DNA of 64,000 nucleotides from Nocardioides lijunqiniae (GCF_015024225.1 NZ_JACJGM010000001.1:372001-436000), one strand, 5' to 3'; shown: positions 1 through 11,056, numbered from the stretch's first letter. Notes: generated by a model from the letters alone, not told the origin. Program-made: numbers and translations.

Positions 1-543
1 GACGGCGAGCTCACCTACCCCACGGCCCGCACCGAGCCGCGCTACCTCTACCGGCCCTACGTCGCACCGCACGACCCGTCCTCGGCGCGGAGTCGACCGG
101 CGGGACAGCTGCGCATCGACCGCATCGGGCTGCGGGCGCCGGTCGACCCCGTGGGCCTGGACCGCGGCACCATGGCGATCCCCAACGACCGGTTCCGCCT
201 GGGCTGGCTGAGCGCCACGGCGGCGGCCGACGACCTGATCGGCTCCAGCGTGGTGTCGGGGCACGTCTCCGACCGCAGTGACCGCCCCGGAGCGCTGTGG
301 CGCCTGCGGCAGGCGCGCGTGGGCGACGTCGTGCGCTGGGCGGAGCCCGGTGGGAAGGTCCACCGCTTCGTCGTCCGGAGCATCCGCCGCTACGACCGTC
401 GCCGCGGGGTCCCGGGGACCGTGTTCCGCACCGACGGGCCCCACCTCCTGCACCTCGTGACCTGCACCAACAGGCGCAGCACCGGGGGCGGCGGGTTCCA
501 CTACGCCGACAACCTGGTGGTCACCGCGCAGGAGGTGTCCTGA
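1..543 (+). CDS. Class F sortase, C-terminal part (5' end outside window)
   Basis: This is the C-terminal 180 codons of a sortase-like transpeptidase that is cut by the left window edge. The reading frame runs open from base 1 to TGA at 541-543. The class F pattern is visible: a RIDRIGLRAPVDPVGL segment, the catalytic His in SGHVS, and the catalytic Cys in LVTCTNRRS with a following Arg, ending in HYADNLVVTA. Sortases of this class are anchored in the membrane and cleave sorting signals or act as housekeeping transpeptidases; no substrate with an LPxTG-type signal is visible next to it. The Asp/Gly-rich usual GGxFD after the Cys is replaced by TNRRSTGGG, still consistent with the family. Confidence 0.85.
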   Translation, partial: DGELTYPTARTEPRYLYRPYVAPHDPSSARSRPAGQLRIDRIGLRAPVDPVGLDRGTMAIPNDRFRLGWLSATAAADDLIGSSVVSGHVSDRSDRPGALWRLRQARVGDVVRWAEPGGKVHRFVVRSIRRYDRRRGVPGTVFRTDGPHLLHLVTCTNRRSTGGGGFHYADNLVVTAQEVS

Positions 544-596
544 CTCACCCCCGCGGGATGTGAGTTCCGCGGAGGTGTTTGGCACCCTGGAAGGAG

Positions 597-1388
597 ATGA
601 GTGACGACACTGAGACCGACAACCCGCCCAAGATCGACTGGCTCAAGACCATCGCCGGGGCCTTGGCCGCGGTCACGACCGCGGTCCTGCTGTCGACCCT
701 CGGCGCCGCCGGCACCCTGATCGGCGCCGCGCTCGGCAGCATCGCGGTGACGATCTCCAGCCAGGTGTACGCGCAGGGACTGGCGCGCAGCAAGCGCACC
801 ATGGCGAAGGCGCAGGAGACCGCGCTCGCCAAGGTGGGCATCGCCCAGGCCGAGGTCCGCCGCGCCGGTCGTCGACAGAACGACACCGGCGCGGTGGAGG
901 CGCACCTCGAGGTGGCCGACGACCGTCTCGAGCAGGCGCGCGAGGAGCTGGACGACGCGGCCCCGGCGCAGCTCGGCCTGCGCGAGCGGCTGCTGCTGCT
1001 GCCGTGGAAGCGGATCGGGCTGCTGGCCGCCGCGACGTTCCTCCTGGTGCTGGTCGCGATAGCCTCGTTCGAGGCGCTGACCGGCCGGAGCGTGGCCTCC
1101 TACACCGGCGGCAGCGACAAGGACTCGAGCTCGACCTTCACCGGCGGCGGCTCCTCGGACCGCGGCGACCGCAAGGACGACCCGAAGCAGCAGCCCTCCG
1201 AGGAGCCGAGCGACGAGGCGCCCAGCGACGATCCCACCGCGGAGACGCCGTCCGACGATCCCACCGAGGAGCCGTCGGAGACCCCGAGCGACGAGCCCAC
1301 CGAGGAGCCGTCGAGCACGCCGACCGGGCAGCCCACCACCCAGCCCTCGCCCACCCCGACCGCGCCGGCGCCCACGCCCGCGCCGTGA
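597..1388 (+). CDS. Two-helix membrane protein with Ser/Pro/Glu/Thr-rich tail
   Basis: I do not recognise a named family. The protein (263 aa from ATG 597) has a hydrophobic segment near residues 18-50, a charged coiled-coil-like stretch with many Lys/Gln/Glu (about 60-125), a second membrane segment near 135-155, and then about 90 residues of low-complexity tail built from PSDDPTEEPSETPSDEP-like repeats. Such tails usually face outward and span the cell wall. The start is uncertain: AAGGAG lies directly against ATG 597, and an in-frame TTG at 579 sits behind GGAGG at 571-575. The gene ends in GTGA overlapping the next gene. Confidence 0.7.
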   Translation: MSDDTETDNPPKIDWLKTIAGALAAVTTAVLLSTLGAAGTLIGAALGSIAVTISSQVYAQGLARSKRTMAKAQETALAKVGIAQAEVRRAGRRQNDTGAVEAHLEVADDRLEQAREELDDAAPAQLGLRERLLLLPWKRIGLLAAATFLLVLVAIASFEALTGRSVASYTGGSDKDSSSTFTGGGSSDRGDRKDDPKQQPSEEPSDEAPSDDPTAETPSDDPTEEPSETPSDEPTEEPSSTPTGQPTTQPSPTPTAPAPTPAP

Positions 1389-1717
1389 GCGAGGCCCGCG
1401 AGCTGCTGCTGGCCGACCGGGCACGGACGGCGGCCAGGCTCGCGACGCTGCGGGGAGACTTCCGCAGCGTCGTGGACGCCTCGCGCGACACGAATGCCGA
1501 CGACGAGCACGACCCCGAGGGCGCGACCATCGCCTTCGAGCGCTCGCAGGTCGGTGCGCTGGTGCGCCAGGCGTCCCAGCACCTCGAGGAGGTGGAGGCC
1601 GCGCTCGCCCGTCTCGACGACGGGAGCTACGGCCGCTGCGCCGTGTGCGGGCAGCAGATCGCCGCCGGGCGGATGAAGGTCCGCCCGACGGCGCGCACGT
1701 GCGTGTCCTGCGCCTAG
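1385..1717 (+). CDS. DksA/TraR-type C4 zinc-finger protein
   Basis: The GTG start at 1385 overlaps the TGA of the preceding gene (GTGA), implying translational coupling. The 110-residue protein has an N-terminal helical hairpin rich in Arg/Glu/Ala and a C-terminal four-cysteine zinc knuckle (CAVC, then 17 residues, then CVSC), with the typical DGSYGRCAVCGQ lead-in. DksA/TraR family members bind RNA polymerase through the secondary channel; the coiled-coil tip Asp/Ala pattern of true DksA is not obvious here, so the exact function is inferred only from the finger. It converges on the catalase gene with a 3-bp gap. Confidence 0.85.
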   Translation: MSEARELLLADRARTAARLATLRGDFRSVVDASRDTNADDEHDPEGATIAFERSQVGALVRQASQHLEEVEAALARLDDGSYGRCAVCGQQIAAGRMKVRPTARTCVSCA

Positions 1718-1720
1718 CTC

Positions 1721-3997
<2,277 letters not shown>

Positions 3998-4120
3998 CGT
4001 TGCTCCTCGAGAGGGGCCCTCAGGTACCCGGGCCCGGACGGTGCGACTCCACCCCTTCGGGCGAACGTGGTGATGGGAGGGAGGGGCACCGGGAGCCTTC
4101 CCCATGAGAGGAGCGGGCCC

Positions 4121-4600
4121 ATGTCCGTCCACGACCACCACGCGAGCACGGCCCACGACGGCCGGGACAAGCTCACCCGCACCCTCGCCCTGGCGACCGG
4201 AGCGGTCTTCCTCCTCGCCGGAGTCCTCGGGTTCGTCCCGGGTGTCACGACCGACTACGACACGATGGAGCTCGCGGGCCACGAGAGCGGCGCCAAGCTG
4301 CTCGGCATCTTCCAGGTCTCCGTCCTGCACAACATCGTCCACCTCCTCTTCGGCGTCGCCGGGCTGGTGCTGGCGCGCAAGGCCACGACGGCGATCGCCT
4401 ACCTCGTCGGAGGCGGGATCGTCTACCTCGTCCTGTGGGTCTACGGACTGCTGGTCGGCCACGGCAGTGACGCCAACTTCGTCCCGCTCAACGACGCGGA
4501 CAACTGGCTGCACCTCGTCCTCGCCATCGGCATGGTCGGGATGGGCCTGGTGGGCCAGCGCGCCCTGCGCGGCGACGTCGGCAGCCAGACCCCGATGTGA
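4121..4600 (+). CDS. DUF4383-type four-helix membrane protein
   Basis: ATG 4121 follows GAGAGGAG at 8-nt spacing. The 159-aa product has four predicted membrane helices: ALATGAVFLLAGVLGFVPG, a middle helix around VLHNIVHLLFGVAGLVL, IAYLVGGGIVYLVLWVYGLL, and LHLVLAIGMVGMGLV. The His-Asn pattern LHNIVHLLFG and the NDADNWLHL segment before the last helix are typical of actinobacterial DUF4383 proteins, whose function is not established. It is divergent from the catalase gene and is followed by a gene whose GTG overlaps its TGA. Confidence 0.85.
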   Translation: MSVHDHHASTAHDGRDKLTRTLALATGAVFLLAGVLGFVPGVTTDYDTMELAGHESGAKLLGIFQVSVLHNIVHLLFGVAGLVLARKATTAIAYLVGGGIVYLVLWVYGLLVGHGSDANFVPLNDADNWLHLVLAIGMVGMGLVGQRALRGDVGSQTPM

Positions 4601-5283
4601 AGGGCCTGAGCCCGGAGCTGGGACGTCGCGCAGCGTCGGTCGGCGGGGCGGTGCTGGCGACCGGCACGCGCGCCCTGGCAGCCGTACGGCCGGCGGCCAA
4701 GCCGCTCCACCCGCGCGGCTCGGTGGCGAACGCGTGCCTCTACCGACACGGCCTGCAGCCCCCGCTGGGGGTGGATTTCCTCGACGCCGTCTCGACCGAC
4801 GAGGTCGTCGTGCGCGAGTCGCGCTCCGTCGGCCTGCCCGGCTGGCTGCCGGACGTGCACGGACTGGCGATCAAGGTGACCAACCCCGACGGCAGCCACG
4901 GCGACCTGCTGTTCTCCACCACCGGGATGGGGCGTCTCACGCGCTACGCGCTCACGCTGAGCAGGAGCCAGTACGGACGACCGATGACGACGCTGCTGCC
5001 CTACCGCACCGTCGCCGGCCCAGTCGTGCTCGCCGCGCGATCCAGCGGTGGGTCGACCGTGGAGATCCTGTGCGCGGTCGGTGACGGCGACTGGCGCCAC
5101 GTGGCGGACCTGCGCCTGAGCCATCTCGAGGCCGACGACCAGTCGGTGTCGTTCGACCCGGTGCGCCACCAGCTGCCCGGGCTCGAGCAGTACGGGTGGG
5201 TGCGGCGGCTGCGCGCCCCGTCGTACGTCACGGCGCGCAGCAGTCGTGGCGAGGACGCTGTTGGGGCCACCGGGGATAGTTGA
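4597..5283 (+). CDS. Conserved protein of unknown function, weak catalase-like pattern
   Basis: GTG 4597 overlaps the stop codon of the DUF4383 gene (ATGTGA), so the two are co-translated. The 228-aa product has no signal peptide or membrane helix. The stretch DVHGLAIKVTNPDG...GDLLFSTTG loosely follows the catalase-core layout (RGFAxKFYTxxG...DLVGNN), and the catalase gene lies two genes away, so a distant heme-free catalase-fold relative is possible. Catalase distal His and proximal Tyr motifs are not recognisable, so activity cannot be claimed. Actinobacterial homologues are often labelled phosphodiesterase without clear evidence. Confidence 0.6.
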   Translation: MKGLSPELGRRAASVGGAVLATGTRALAAVRPAAKPLHPRGSVANACLYRHGLQPPLGVDFLDAVSTDEVVVRESRSVGLPGWLPDVHGLAIKVTNPDGSHGDLLFSTTGMGRLTRYALTLSRSQYGRPMTTLLPYRTVAGPVVLAARSSGGSTVEILCAVGDGDWRHVADLRLSHLEADDQSVSFDPVRHQLPGLEQYGWVRRLRAPSYVTARSSRGEDAVGATGDS

Positions 5284-5287
5284 GCGC

Positions 5288-5971
5288 GTGCAGGCCCAGC
5301 CGCGTCTCCTCCCCGTCCGTGAGCCCGAGCTCCCCACGGGCGTCGTGCTCGTGCTGCACGGCGGCGCCAGCCGTGGTCAGCAGATGATGGTGAGCCCCAC
5401 CCAGCTGTCGGTCGTGCGGATGATCCCCACGGCCAAGCGGGTCGCGCGCGAGGGACGCGGCAAGCTCGCCGTCTACCGCGTCCTGAACTCCTACCGCGGC
5501 TGGGACACCCAGCACACGCCCGTCGCCGACGTCGAGTGGGCGCTCGGGCAGGTCCGCGAGCGCCACGGCGAGCTGCCGGTCGGTCTCGTCGGTCACTCGT
5601 TGGGTGGCCGCGCCGCGCTGCTCGCCGGCGACCAGCGCGGTGTGGAGTCCGTCGTGGCGCTCAACCCGTGGGTCTACCCCGACGACTCCGTCGACCTGTC
5701 CGGGCGGCGGGTGCTCGTCGTGCACGGCACGGCCGACCGGATCGCGCTCCCACAGCGCGCCGAGCTCGTCGCGCGCCGCATCGCCCGCACCACCGAGGTC
5801 GGCTTCATCAAGATCCCCGGCGGCAAGCACGCCATGCTGCGCCGCGGGCGGGCGTTCGACGGCTACGCCGCGGAGTTCACCGCGGTCTCGCTGCTCGGCC
5901 ACGTGCCGCGCGGCTCGGTGTCCGACCCGGTCATGCGCGTACTCGACGGCGAGGACTGGGTCACCGCCTAG
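5288..5971 (+). CDS. Alpha/beta-hydrolase (dienelactone-hydrolase-like)
   Basis: Serine hydrolase with an intact triad: nucleophile Ser in LVGHSLGG, acid Asp in VVHGTADRIA, and His in PGGKHAML. The oxyanion region VVLVLHGGASRG is at the start of the 227-aa protein. No signal peptide, so cytoplasmic. GTG 5288 has no Shine-Dalgarno but sits 7 nt after GATAGT (5275-5280), a -10-like hexamer inside the 3' end of the upstream gene, so a leaderless transcript is likely. Substrate cannot be told. It converges on the papain-like peptidase gene. Confidence 0.85.
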   Translation: MQAQPRLLPVREPELPTGVVLVLHGGASRGQQMMVSPTQLSVVRMIPTAKRVAREGRGKLAVYRVLNSYRGWDTQHTPVADVEWALGQVRERHGELPVGLVGHSLGGRAALLAGDQRGVESVVALNPWVYPDDSVDLSGRRVLVVHGTADRIALPQRAELVARRIARTTEVGFIKIPGGKHAMLRRGRAFDGYAAEFTAVSLLGHVPRGSVSDPVMRVLDGEDWVTA

Positions 5972-5974
5972 ACG

Positions 5975-6592
5975 TCACGGTCTGACGAGCACCGGGATCT
6001 CGTCGCCCAGCCGGGCGCCGCGCTCGAGGTCGAGCCCGTCGCCGGACCAGAACGTGCCGGGGTCGTAGAAGTTGGTCGGGCGGCGCTCGTCGAGCAGTCC
6101 CATCGCCTGGTACGTCGCCGCGACGACCTCCGCGCAGTAGGTCAGCTCGGCCGGCGCCTTGCTGCGCACCCGTCCGCGTGCCCACCGCGTCGCGAGCTTG
6201 GCCGTCGACGGGAACGGCGTGCCGTCCAGCCGCGCGATCGTGCGCAGCACCGCCGCCTCCATGTCGGGCGTCACCTCGGTGTCGAGCTGGCGCAGCCAGG
6301 CGCGTTGCTCGTAGCGGCCGCACCACTGGGTGACCGCGTCGCGCAGGTCGTGCAGCTGCACGCCGCGGTGGTGGTCTCCGGTCCACACGTCGAGCAGGCC
6401 CTTGCCGAGCTCGGCGTGCCACATCAGCGGTGGCAGGTCGTCGATCACGACCGCCATGCCGACGTGGTTGACCGGCGCGTTGGTCACGACCCGGATAGCG
6501 TGGTCGGCGGCGGAGCGACCGCGGAAGAGCCAGAGGTCGCCGGTGCGGGTGATCTCGACCGCCGCGTCGAGCGTCAGCCTGGAGGTGTCCAA
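5975..6592 (-). CDS. YiiX/NlpC-P60-type (permuted papain-fold) cysteine hydrolase
   Basis: The layout is that of circularly permuted NlpC/P60 enzymes: an early His in PVNHVGMAVV and a late Cys in LTYCAEVVAATYQAMGLL, followed by the RPTNFYDPGTFW segment. It lacks a signal peptide, so a cytoplasmic amidase, thioesterase or lipid hydrolase is possible. The start is unsure; TTG 6592 is the best in-frame choice (LDTSRLTLDAAV), 18 nt from the divergent small gene at 6611. Product is 205 aa from this start. Confidence 0.65.
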   Translation of the reverse strand: MDTSRLTLDAAVEITRTGDLWLFRGRSAADHAIRVVTNAPVNHVGMAVVIDDLPPLMWHAELGKGLLDVWTGDHHRGVQLHDLRDAVTQWCGRYEQRAWLRQLDTEVTPDMEAAVLRTIARLDGTPFPSTAKLATRWARGRVRSKAPAELTYCAEVVAATYQAMGLLDERRPTNFYDPGTFWSGDGLDLERGARLGDEIPVLVRP

Positions 6593-6610
6593 CGTGAGGG
6601 AGTCCTGTCG

Positions 6611-6769
6611 GTGAAGCTGTGGAAGATCCTGGGGATCGCGGGACTGACCGGGGTGGCCGCCACGGGAGCCATTCTCGCCCGTGACCAGCGCAAGCGCGCG
6701 CAGGTCACGCCGGACGACGTACGTCGGAAGCTGCACGAGCGGCTCGCGGAGCTCGACGGTCAGCGGTAG
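6611..6769 (+). CDS. Small (52-aa) single-helix membrane-anchored protein
   Basis: GTG 6611 opens a 52-residue product with an N-terminal hydrophobic helix (LWKILGIAGLTGVAATGAILA) and a basic/acidic amphipathic tail (TPDDVRRKLHERLAELD). GAGG at 6595-6598 and GAG at 6600 precede it. Good codon use and the clean anchor-plus-tail layout argue that it is real although short. Its function is unknown. The last 10 bases overlap the end of the secreted-protein gene on the other strand. Confidence 0.6.
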   Translation: MKLWKILGIAGLTGVAATGAILARDQRKRAQVTPDDVRRKLHERLAELDGQR

Positions 6770-7482
6770 CCGACCAGCGTGGGCGAGGCCTCGACCACGT
6801 CGAGCGCCACGGGCGCGCCGGGGATCGTGACCGTGCCGCTCACCGGCTGCCACGGACCGCCGCCGACGCGCCAGTCGGCGGAGTAGGTGGTGTCCACCGA
6901 CGGCCGCACGGCACCTCGGTCCTGGTAGCGGTGGGTGATCTCCAGCCGCGGGTACGGCGACCCCGGCTCGCTCGTCGTCACCCGCTCCCCGTCGCCGAAG
7001 CGCCACCCGAACGCGCTCGGCCGGATCCGCAGGTCGACCTGCTGCCCGAGCAGCGTGATCGTCCGCGTGAACGGCTCGGTCTCGGTGTAGAAGTTCGTCG
7101 CGAAGTTCACCAGCGTGCGGCCGTTGGGTGGCTGCACCACGAGCTGGGACGGGGGAAGCGGGAGGCGACGCAGAGCAGCAGCCACAACATCGTCCGTGAG
7201 GACAGGTTGCGCGGGGGGTCCCGCACAATAGTCCGCTGGGGCATCCTCCAAGAGCAGTGAAGCCGCAACACATGCGGCTCCACCGATGGTCGGAGTAGCC
7301 GCGTCGGTGGCTGACGAGTCGCCGCCGGTGTTCTCCGAGCAGGTCTCGACGACAGTCACGACAGCGGTGTCCATGACGAAGTTGACCACTTCAGTTCTAA
7401 CGCACCCCGCTTGAGTCGCCGACGCAGGGAGATACACGAGCCCACCCATCAGGGCCAGTGCCAATAGATGGATGGGCTTCAT
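6760..7482 (-). CDS. Secreted protein with a PKD-like domain
   Basis: ATG 7482 overlaps the stop of the upstream lipoprotein gene (ATGA), so the pair is coupled. The 240-aa product starts with a signal peptide (KPIHLLALALMGGLVYLPASATQA). The C-terminal half carries a PKD-like core: FGWRFGDGE, ITHRYQDRGA, and the closing DTTYSADWRV. Such domains are beta-sandwiches on secreted or surface proteins. The N-terminal part (bases roughly 7140-7450) is clearly less GC-rich than its surroundings. Role unknown; the tight link with a DUF6318-like lipoprotein suggests a shared envelope function. Confidence 0.75.
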   Translation of the reverse strand: MKPIHLLALALMGGLVYLPASATQAGCVRTEVVNFVMDTAVVTVVETCSENTGGDSSATDAATPTIGGAACVAASLLLEDAPADYCAGPPAQPVLTDDVVAAALRRLPLPPSQLVVQPPNGRTLVNFATNFYTETEPFTRTITLLGQQVDLRIRPSAFGWRFGDGERVTTSEPGSPYPRLEITHRYQDRGAVRPSVDTTYSADWRVGGGPWQPVSGTVTIPGAPVALDVVEASPTLVGYR

Positions 7483-8021
7483 GGCAGGAACACCACCTCG
7501 GCGACCAGCCAAGCCGAGTCGCGTCGGATGAGATCGAACTGAAGGATGTGCTTTTCTTCGGAGAACTGAGAAGGGGGCTTCCCCGAGGCCCGGATTATCT
7601 GACCAGCCGCAAAGGTCATGGCCGCGATAACTTGTCGATTGCTCGAGAAGTCTGGGCGGCGCTCAATGCTGTCGATTAGCCAGCCTTTCGAATCAATTGA
7701 TCCGCCAGCCGCGTAGACCTTTGCGAAGGGCTCAGTGAGGTCTCGACAACTCTTGCAATCCGACGAGCTGAGTTCGTAGACGGCGGTGGTTGAACCGTTG
7801 GTTAGCGCCTCATTGCGGGCGGCGACCCACGCTCGGACGGTCTGCACTGGGTTGAGGGCCGCCGGTGCGCTTGACGTCGCAGTCGGTTCCGTCGGCGAGG
7901 GGGACTCGGTGGGGGTTGCGCTGGGCGGAGGCTCCACGCGCGGCTGAGGGGCGTCGTCGGAGCAGCCGGCGGCGAGGAGGGTCGCGGTGGCGAGGAGAGC
8001 GGCGAGGCGGAGGTGGGGCAC
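7479..8021 (-). CDS. DUF6318-like lipoprotein
   Basis: GTG 8021 is preceded by GGAAGGA with about 7-nt spacing. The 180-aa product has a lipoprotein signal with lipobox LLAAGC, a Pro/Ser/Thr linker, and then a domain matching the DUF6318 layout: VRAWVAARNEALTNGSTTAVYELSS, a paired-cysteine motif SDCKSC, and YAAGGSIDSKGW. The domain resembles nuclear-transport-factor-2-like folds of unknown role. Bases 7500-7850, which encode the domain, are about 57% GC in the two lines I counted by hand, far below the window norm. It forms a two-gene unit with the PKD-like gene. Confidence 0.75.
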   Translation of the reverse strand: MPHLRLAALLATATLLAAGCSDDAPQPRVEPPPSATPTESPSPTEPTATSSAPAALNPVQTVRAWVAARNEALTNGSTTAVYELSSSDCKSCRDLTEPFAKVYAAGGSIDSKGWLIDSIERRPDFSSNRQVIAAMTFAAGQIIRASGKPPSQFSEEKHILQFDLIRRDSAWLVAEVVFLP

Positions 8022-8152
8022 GAGCGGTCCTTCCCGAGAAGGTGGAGCCGAAATTACCGCTCGAGGCGCGTGGCCGGAAGGGGCGGCGTGACGCCTGTGG
8101 ACAACGTGACGCGGGTCGTCGAACGTGATGGCTCCGGGGGCCCTGGTGGCAC

Positions 8153-8158
8153 TACGGT
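8153..8158 (+). promoter_or_regulatory. Leaderless -10 (TACGGT)
   Basis: TACGGT ends 7 nt before GTG 8166, which would place the transcription start on the start codon; this decides the start of the DUF1707 gene over GTG 8157, which overlaps the hexamer. Confidence 0.55.
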
Positions 8159-8165
8159 GCTCAGC

Positions 8166-9110
8166 GTGGACCCGGTCAGCGACAGCGAGCGCAACGCGGC
8201 GATCAAGGCCGTCGAGGCGGCGCTGGCCGACGGCCGGATCGTGCAGGCCGACCGCGACCACCGCGTGATGCAGCTGCGCGGCGCGCAGACGGCGTCCGAG
8301 GTGCGGATGGTCGTCCACGACCTGGCCTACCGCGACCAGCCCGGCGCGACGCAGACCCCGAGCACGACGCCGGCTACGGGAGCGCCGACCTCGTGGCCGA
8401 CGTACGAGGCGCCCGCGACCCCGGTCTCGACGAACCCCTACGGCCCACCCCGGGGGACGGCGGCGACCGCCAAGCAGCTCTTCGGCACGCGGAAGTCCTC
8501 CGGGGGGCAGGGCTGCGCGATCGTGTTCTTCGTCGTCATCTTCGTGGTGGTCGGCAGCGTCATCCTCGGTGTGTTCTCGGCGATCAGCGACGACCCCTTC
8601 GAGTCCGACCCGTTCGGGTCCGACACGTTCAGCGAGGGCGTCGGCCCCGACGGTGTGCCCGAGGAGGGACGTCCCAGTCTCTTCCGGCCCGCCGACTTCG
8701 ACGCCCTCCGCGACGCGATCGAGGCCGAGACCGGCACGACCACGGTGTTCCGGGTGGTGCTCTACCCGACGTACGCCTCCGTCGCCGTGCCGGCGCAGGC
8801 GACCGGACCGCGGGAGCTGAGCTACTACTACGACGGCGACCTCGACACCGATCCGTCGCCGGGGCGCTCGAGCTTCCAGCGCTTCGACCTGGCGCGGATC
8901 GACCCGTCGGTGATCGCGCCGCTCGTGCGTCGCGCCCGCAACAACCTGGTCGAGGACCCGACGAGCGTCTACGTCATCCTGCAGAAGCCCGACGAGTTCG
9001 GCGCCGCGGACGCGTGGATCTCGGTCTACGCCTCCAACGACTTCCAGGAGAGCGGCTACCTCGAGGCCGACCTCACGGGCAAGGTCGTCAACCGCTACGT
9101 CAGCGAGTGA
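8166..9110 (+). CDS. DUF1707-containing single-pass membrane protein
   Basis: The 314-aa protein begins with a DUF1707-type helical domain (VSDSERNAAIKAVEAALADG, then QADRDHRVMQLRGAQT), continues through a Pro/Thr-rich linker, a membrane helix (CAIVFFVVIFVVVGSVILGVF), and a C-terminal domain of about 170 residues, probably outside. DUF1707 is frequent in actinobacterial membrane and regulatory proteins, role undefined. No Shine-Dalgarno is visible. The 3' end overlaps the convergent EthD-like gene by 11 bp. Confidence 0.75.
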   Translation: MDPVSDSERNAAIKAVEAALADGRIVQADRDHRVMQLRGAQTASEVRMVVHDLAYRDQPGATQTPSTTPATGAPTSWPTYEAPATPVSTNPYGPPRGTAATAKQLFGTRKSSGGQGCAIVFFVVIFVVVGSVILGVFSAISDDPFESDPFGSDTFSEGVGPDGVPEEGRPSLFRPADFDALRDAIEAETGTTTVFRVVLYPTYASVAVPAQATGPRELSYYYDGDLDTDPSPGRSSFQRFDLARIDPSVIAPLVRRARNNLVEDPTSVYVILQKPDEFGAADAWISVYASNDFQESGYLEADLTGKVVNRYVSE

Positions 9111-9774
9111 GCGGGTAGAGGTACCGGCTCGTCGGCACCAGGTCCAGGTCGCGGTCGGCGCCGATCCTCGCGACGCTGGTCATGAGGCGGGTCAGCCGCG
9201 CGGCCAGCTCCGCGTCGTCCCCGCCGCTGCCGTAGAACGCGTGCATGTCGCTCATCCCCTCGATCGGGAAGAGCTCCTCGACGAGCGCGCTGACCGGCGG
9301 CGCTTCCGCCGTGACCGGGCGCACGACGACGTTCTGCAGGTAGCCGAACGTCGCCTGCGTGGCGATCGCGACCGGGGTGTGGTCGACGAGCCAGCGGTGC
9401 AGCCACTCCTCCTGCGTGAGCTCGGCCGGCCGTCGCAGCACCGCGACGTTGGCGAGACCGTCGCCCCGAGCGCCGTCCCAGGTCTCCGGCGGGTCGATCG
9501 GGCGACGTTCCTCGACCTCCCAGCCGGCGACGCGGGCGGCGACACCGGCCAGCACCTGCGCGACCGGCTCGGCCGGGCCCGACGTCCAGACGCTGACGAT
9601 CGCTCCGATGGGCTCCTCGGACGTCGGGATCCGCATGGCCGGCGCGACGTGCTCGTCGTCGACGTTGAGCTGCACCCGCTCGCCCCCGGCGGCGGCGAGC
9701 GCGTCGCGCAGCGTCGGCAGGTGCAGGGAGGTGGCGAGGTCCGAGCCCCACAGCGCGAACATCAGCTTGGTCAC
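9100..9774 (-). CDS. EthD-domain-like protein
   Basis: The 224-aa product has a ferredoxin-like repeat pattern and the typical EthD segment [24 protein letters not shown] followed by LQNVVV. EthD-type proteins are small cytoplasmic dimers associated with degradation clusters; catalytic roles have been shown only for a few. No degradation genes flank it. GTG 9774 lies 7 nt downstream of TAGATT on the minus strand, so the message is probably leaderless. Confidence 0.55.
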   Translation of the reverse strand: MTKLMFALWGSDLATSLHLPTLRDALAAAGGERVQLNVDDEHVAPAMRIPTSEEPIGAIVSVWTSGPAEPVAQVLAGVAARVAGWEVEERRPIDPPETWDGARGDGLANVAVLRRPAELTQEEWLHRWLVDHTPVAIATQATFGYLQNVVVRPVTAEAPPVSALVEELFPIEGMSDMHAFYGSGGDDAELAARLTRLMTSVARIGADRDLDLVPTSRYLYPLTR

Positions 9775-9781
9775 GCCGGCG

Positions 9782-9787
9782 AATCTA
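9782..9787 (-). promoter_or_regulatory. Leaderless -10 (TAGATT)
   Basis: On the minus strand TAGATT, 7 nt and then GTG 9774 reproduces the leaderless layout seen elsewhere in the window. Confidence 0.55.
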
Positions 9788-9835
9788 GCGGCCCCCGACC
9801 GCTGCGTTACAGCCGGCCGGACGGCCGCGCGCGGC

Positions 9836-11023
9836 TCAGGCCAGCGAGCGGTAGATGTCGACGGTGCGGTCCGCGATGGCGGGCCAGCCGAAGGACTCGA
9901 TGGCGCGCCGGCGGCCGGCGACGCCCATCTGCGCCGCGCGGGCCGGGTCGGCCACGACCTCGAGGAGGGCGGCGGCGAAGTCGGCGACGTAGCGGTCGGG
10001 GTCGAGGGGGGTGCCGGTGCCGTCGGTGGCCTGCTCGATCGGGACCAGTCGGCCGGTCTCCCCGTCGACGACGACCTCGGGGATGCCGCCGGTGGCGGTC
10101 GCGACGACGGCGGTCTCGCACGCCATGGCCTCGAGGTTGACGATGCCCAGGGGCTCGTAGATCGAGGGGCAGGCGAAGACGGTGGCCTGGGTGAGCAGGG
10201 CGACGACGTCGGGGCGGGGGAGCATCTCGGTGATCCACACGACGCCGGTACGCCGGGCGGCGAGCTCGCTCACGAGCCCCTCGACCTCCGCGGCGATCTC
10301 GGGGGTGTCGGGGGCGCCGGCGCACAGCACGATCTGCACCTCGGGAGGCAGCTCGGCGACCGCCCGGAGGAAGAGTGGGAGGCCCTTCTGCCGGGTGATG
10401 CGGCCGACGAAGACCACCGAGGGGCGGTCGGGGTCGACGCCGAGCTCGCGCACCCGGTCGGGCGCGGTGAGCGGCGCCCACTGCTCGGTGTCGATGCCGT
10501 TGTGGACGACGTGGACGCGGGCGGGGTCGATGGCGGGGTAGGAGGCGAGCACGTCGTCGCGCATCGCGGCCGACACCGCGATCACGGCGGCCGCGGCCTC
10601 GTAGGACGTGCGCTCCACCCACGACGACACGGCGTACCCGCCGCCGAGCTGCTCGGCCTTCCACGGCCGCAGCGGCTCCAGCGAGTGCGCCGACACGACG
10701 TGCGGGACGCCGTGCAGCAGCGACGCGACGTGGCCGGCCATGTTGGCGTACCAGGTGTGGGAGTGGACCAGGTCGGCGCCGGCGCACGCGTCGGCGATGG
10801 CCAGGTCGACGCCGAGGGTCTGCAGGGCGGGGTTGGCGCCGGCGAGCTCCGCGAGGTCGGGGTACGACGCCGTGCCGGCCTCCTGGCGCGGCGCTCCGAA
10901 CGCGTGCACCCGGGCCTCGACGTCGCGCCGCGCCCGCAGCGCTCGCACGAGCTCGGTCACGTGGACACCCGCGCCGCCGTAGACCTCGGGCGGGTACTCC
11001 TTGCTCAGCACGTCGATCCTCAC
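9836..11023 (-). CDS. glgA: GT4 glycogen synthase / alpha-maltose-1-phosphate synthase (GlgM type)
   Basis: GT4-type retaining glycosyltransferase of 395 aa. Visible are the N-terminal loop [19 protein letters not shown], the His in [11 protein letters not shown], the donor site [15 protein letters not shown], and the nucleotide-binding [14 protein letters not shown]. In actinobacteria this short enzyme, divergently paired with glgC as here, makes maltose-1-phosphate from ADP-glucose for the GlgE alpha-glucan pathway and contributes to glycogen; the exact activity is inferred from family knowledge. GTG 11023 lies 7 nt after TAACGT on the minus strand, consistent with a leaderless message. Confidence 0.93.
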   Translation of the reverse strand: MRIDVLSKEYPPEVYGGAGVHVTELVRALRARRDVEARVHAFGAPRQEAGTASYPDLAELAGANPALQTLGVDLAIADACAGADLVHSHTWYANMAGHVASLLHGVPHVVSAHSLEPLRPWKAEQLGGGYAVSSWVERTSYEAAAAVIAVSAAMRDDVLASYPAIDPARVHVVHNGIDTEQWAPLTAPDRVRELGVDPDRPSVVFVGRITRQKGLPLFLRAVAELPPEVQIVLCAGAPDTPEIAAEVEGLVSELAARRTGVVWITEMLPRPDVVALLTQATVFACPSIYEPLGIVNLEAMACETAVVATATGGIPEVVVDGETGRLVPIEQATDGTGTPLDPDRYVADFAAALLEVVADPARAAQMGVAGRRRAIESFGWPAIADRTVDIYRSLA

Positions 11024-11030
11024 GTGAGGC

Positions 11031-11036
11031 ACGTTA
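11031..11036 (-). promoter_or_regulatory. Leaderless -10 of glgA/glgM (TAACGT)
   Basis: Minus-strand TAACGT ends 7 nt before GTG 11023; it lies 20 bp from the divergent glgC -10, so both promoters are packed into 45 bp. Confidence 0.6.
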
Positions 11037-11056
11037 CTCGGACGTGGCTCGAGGGA

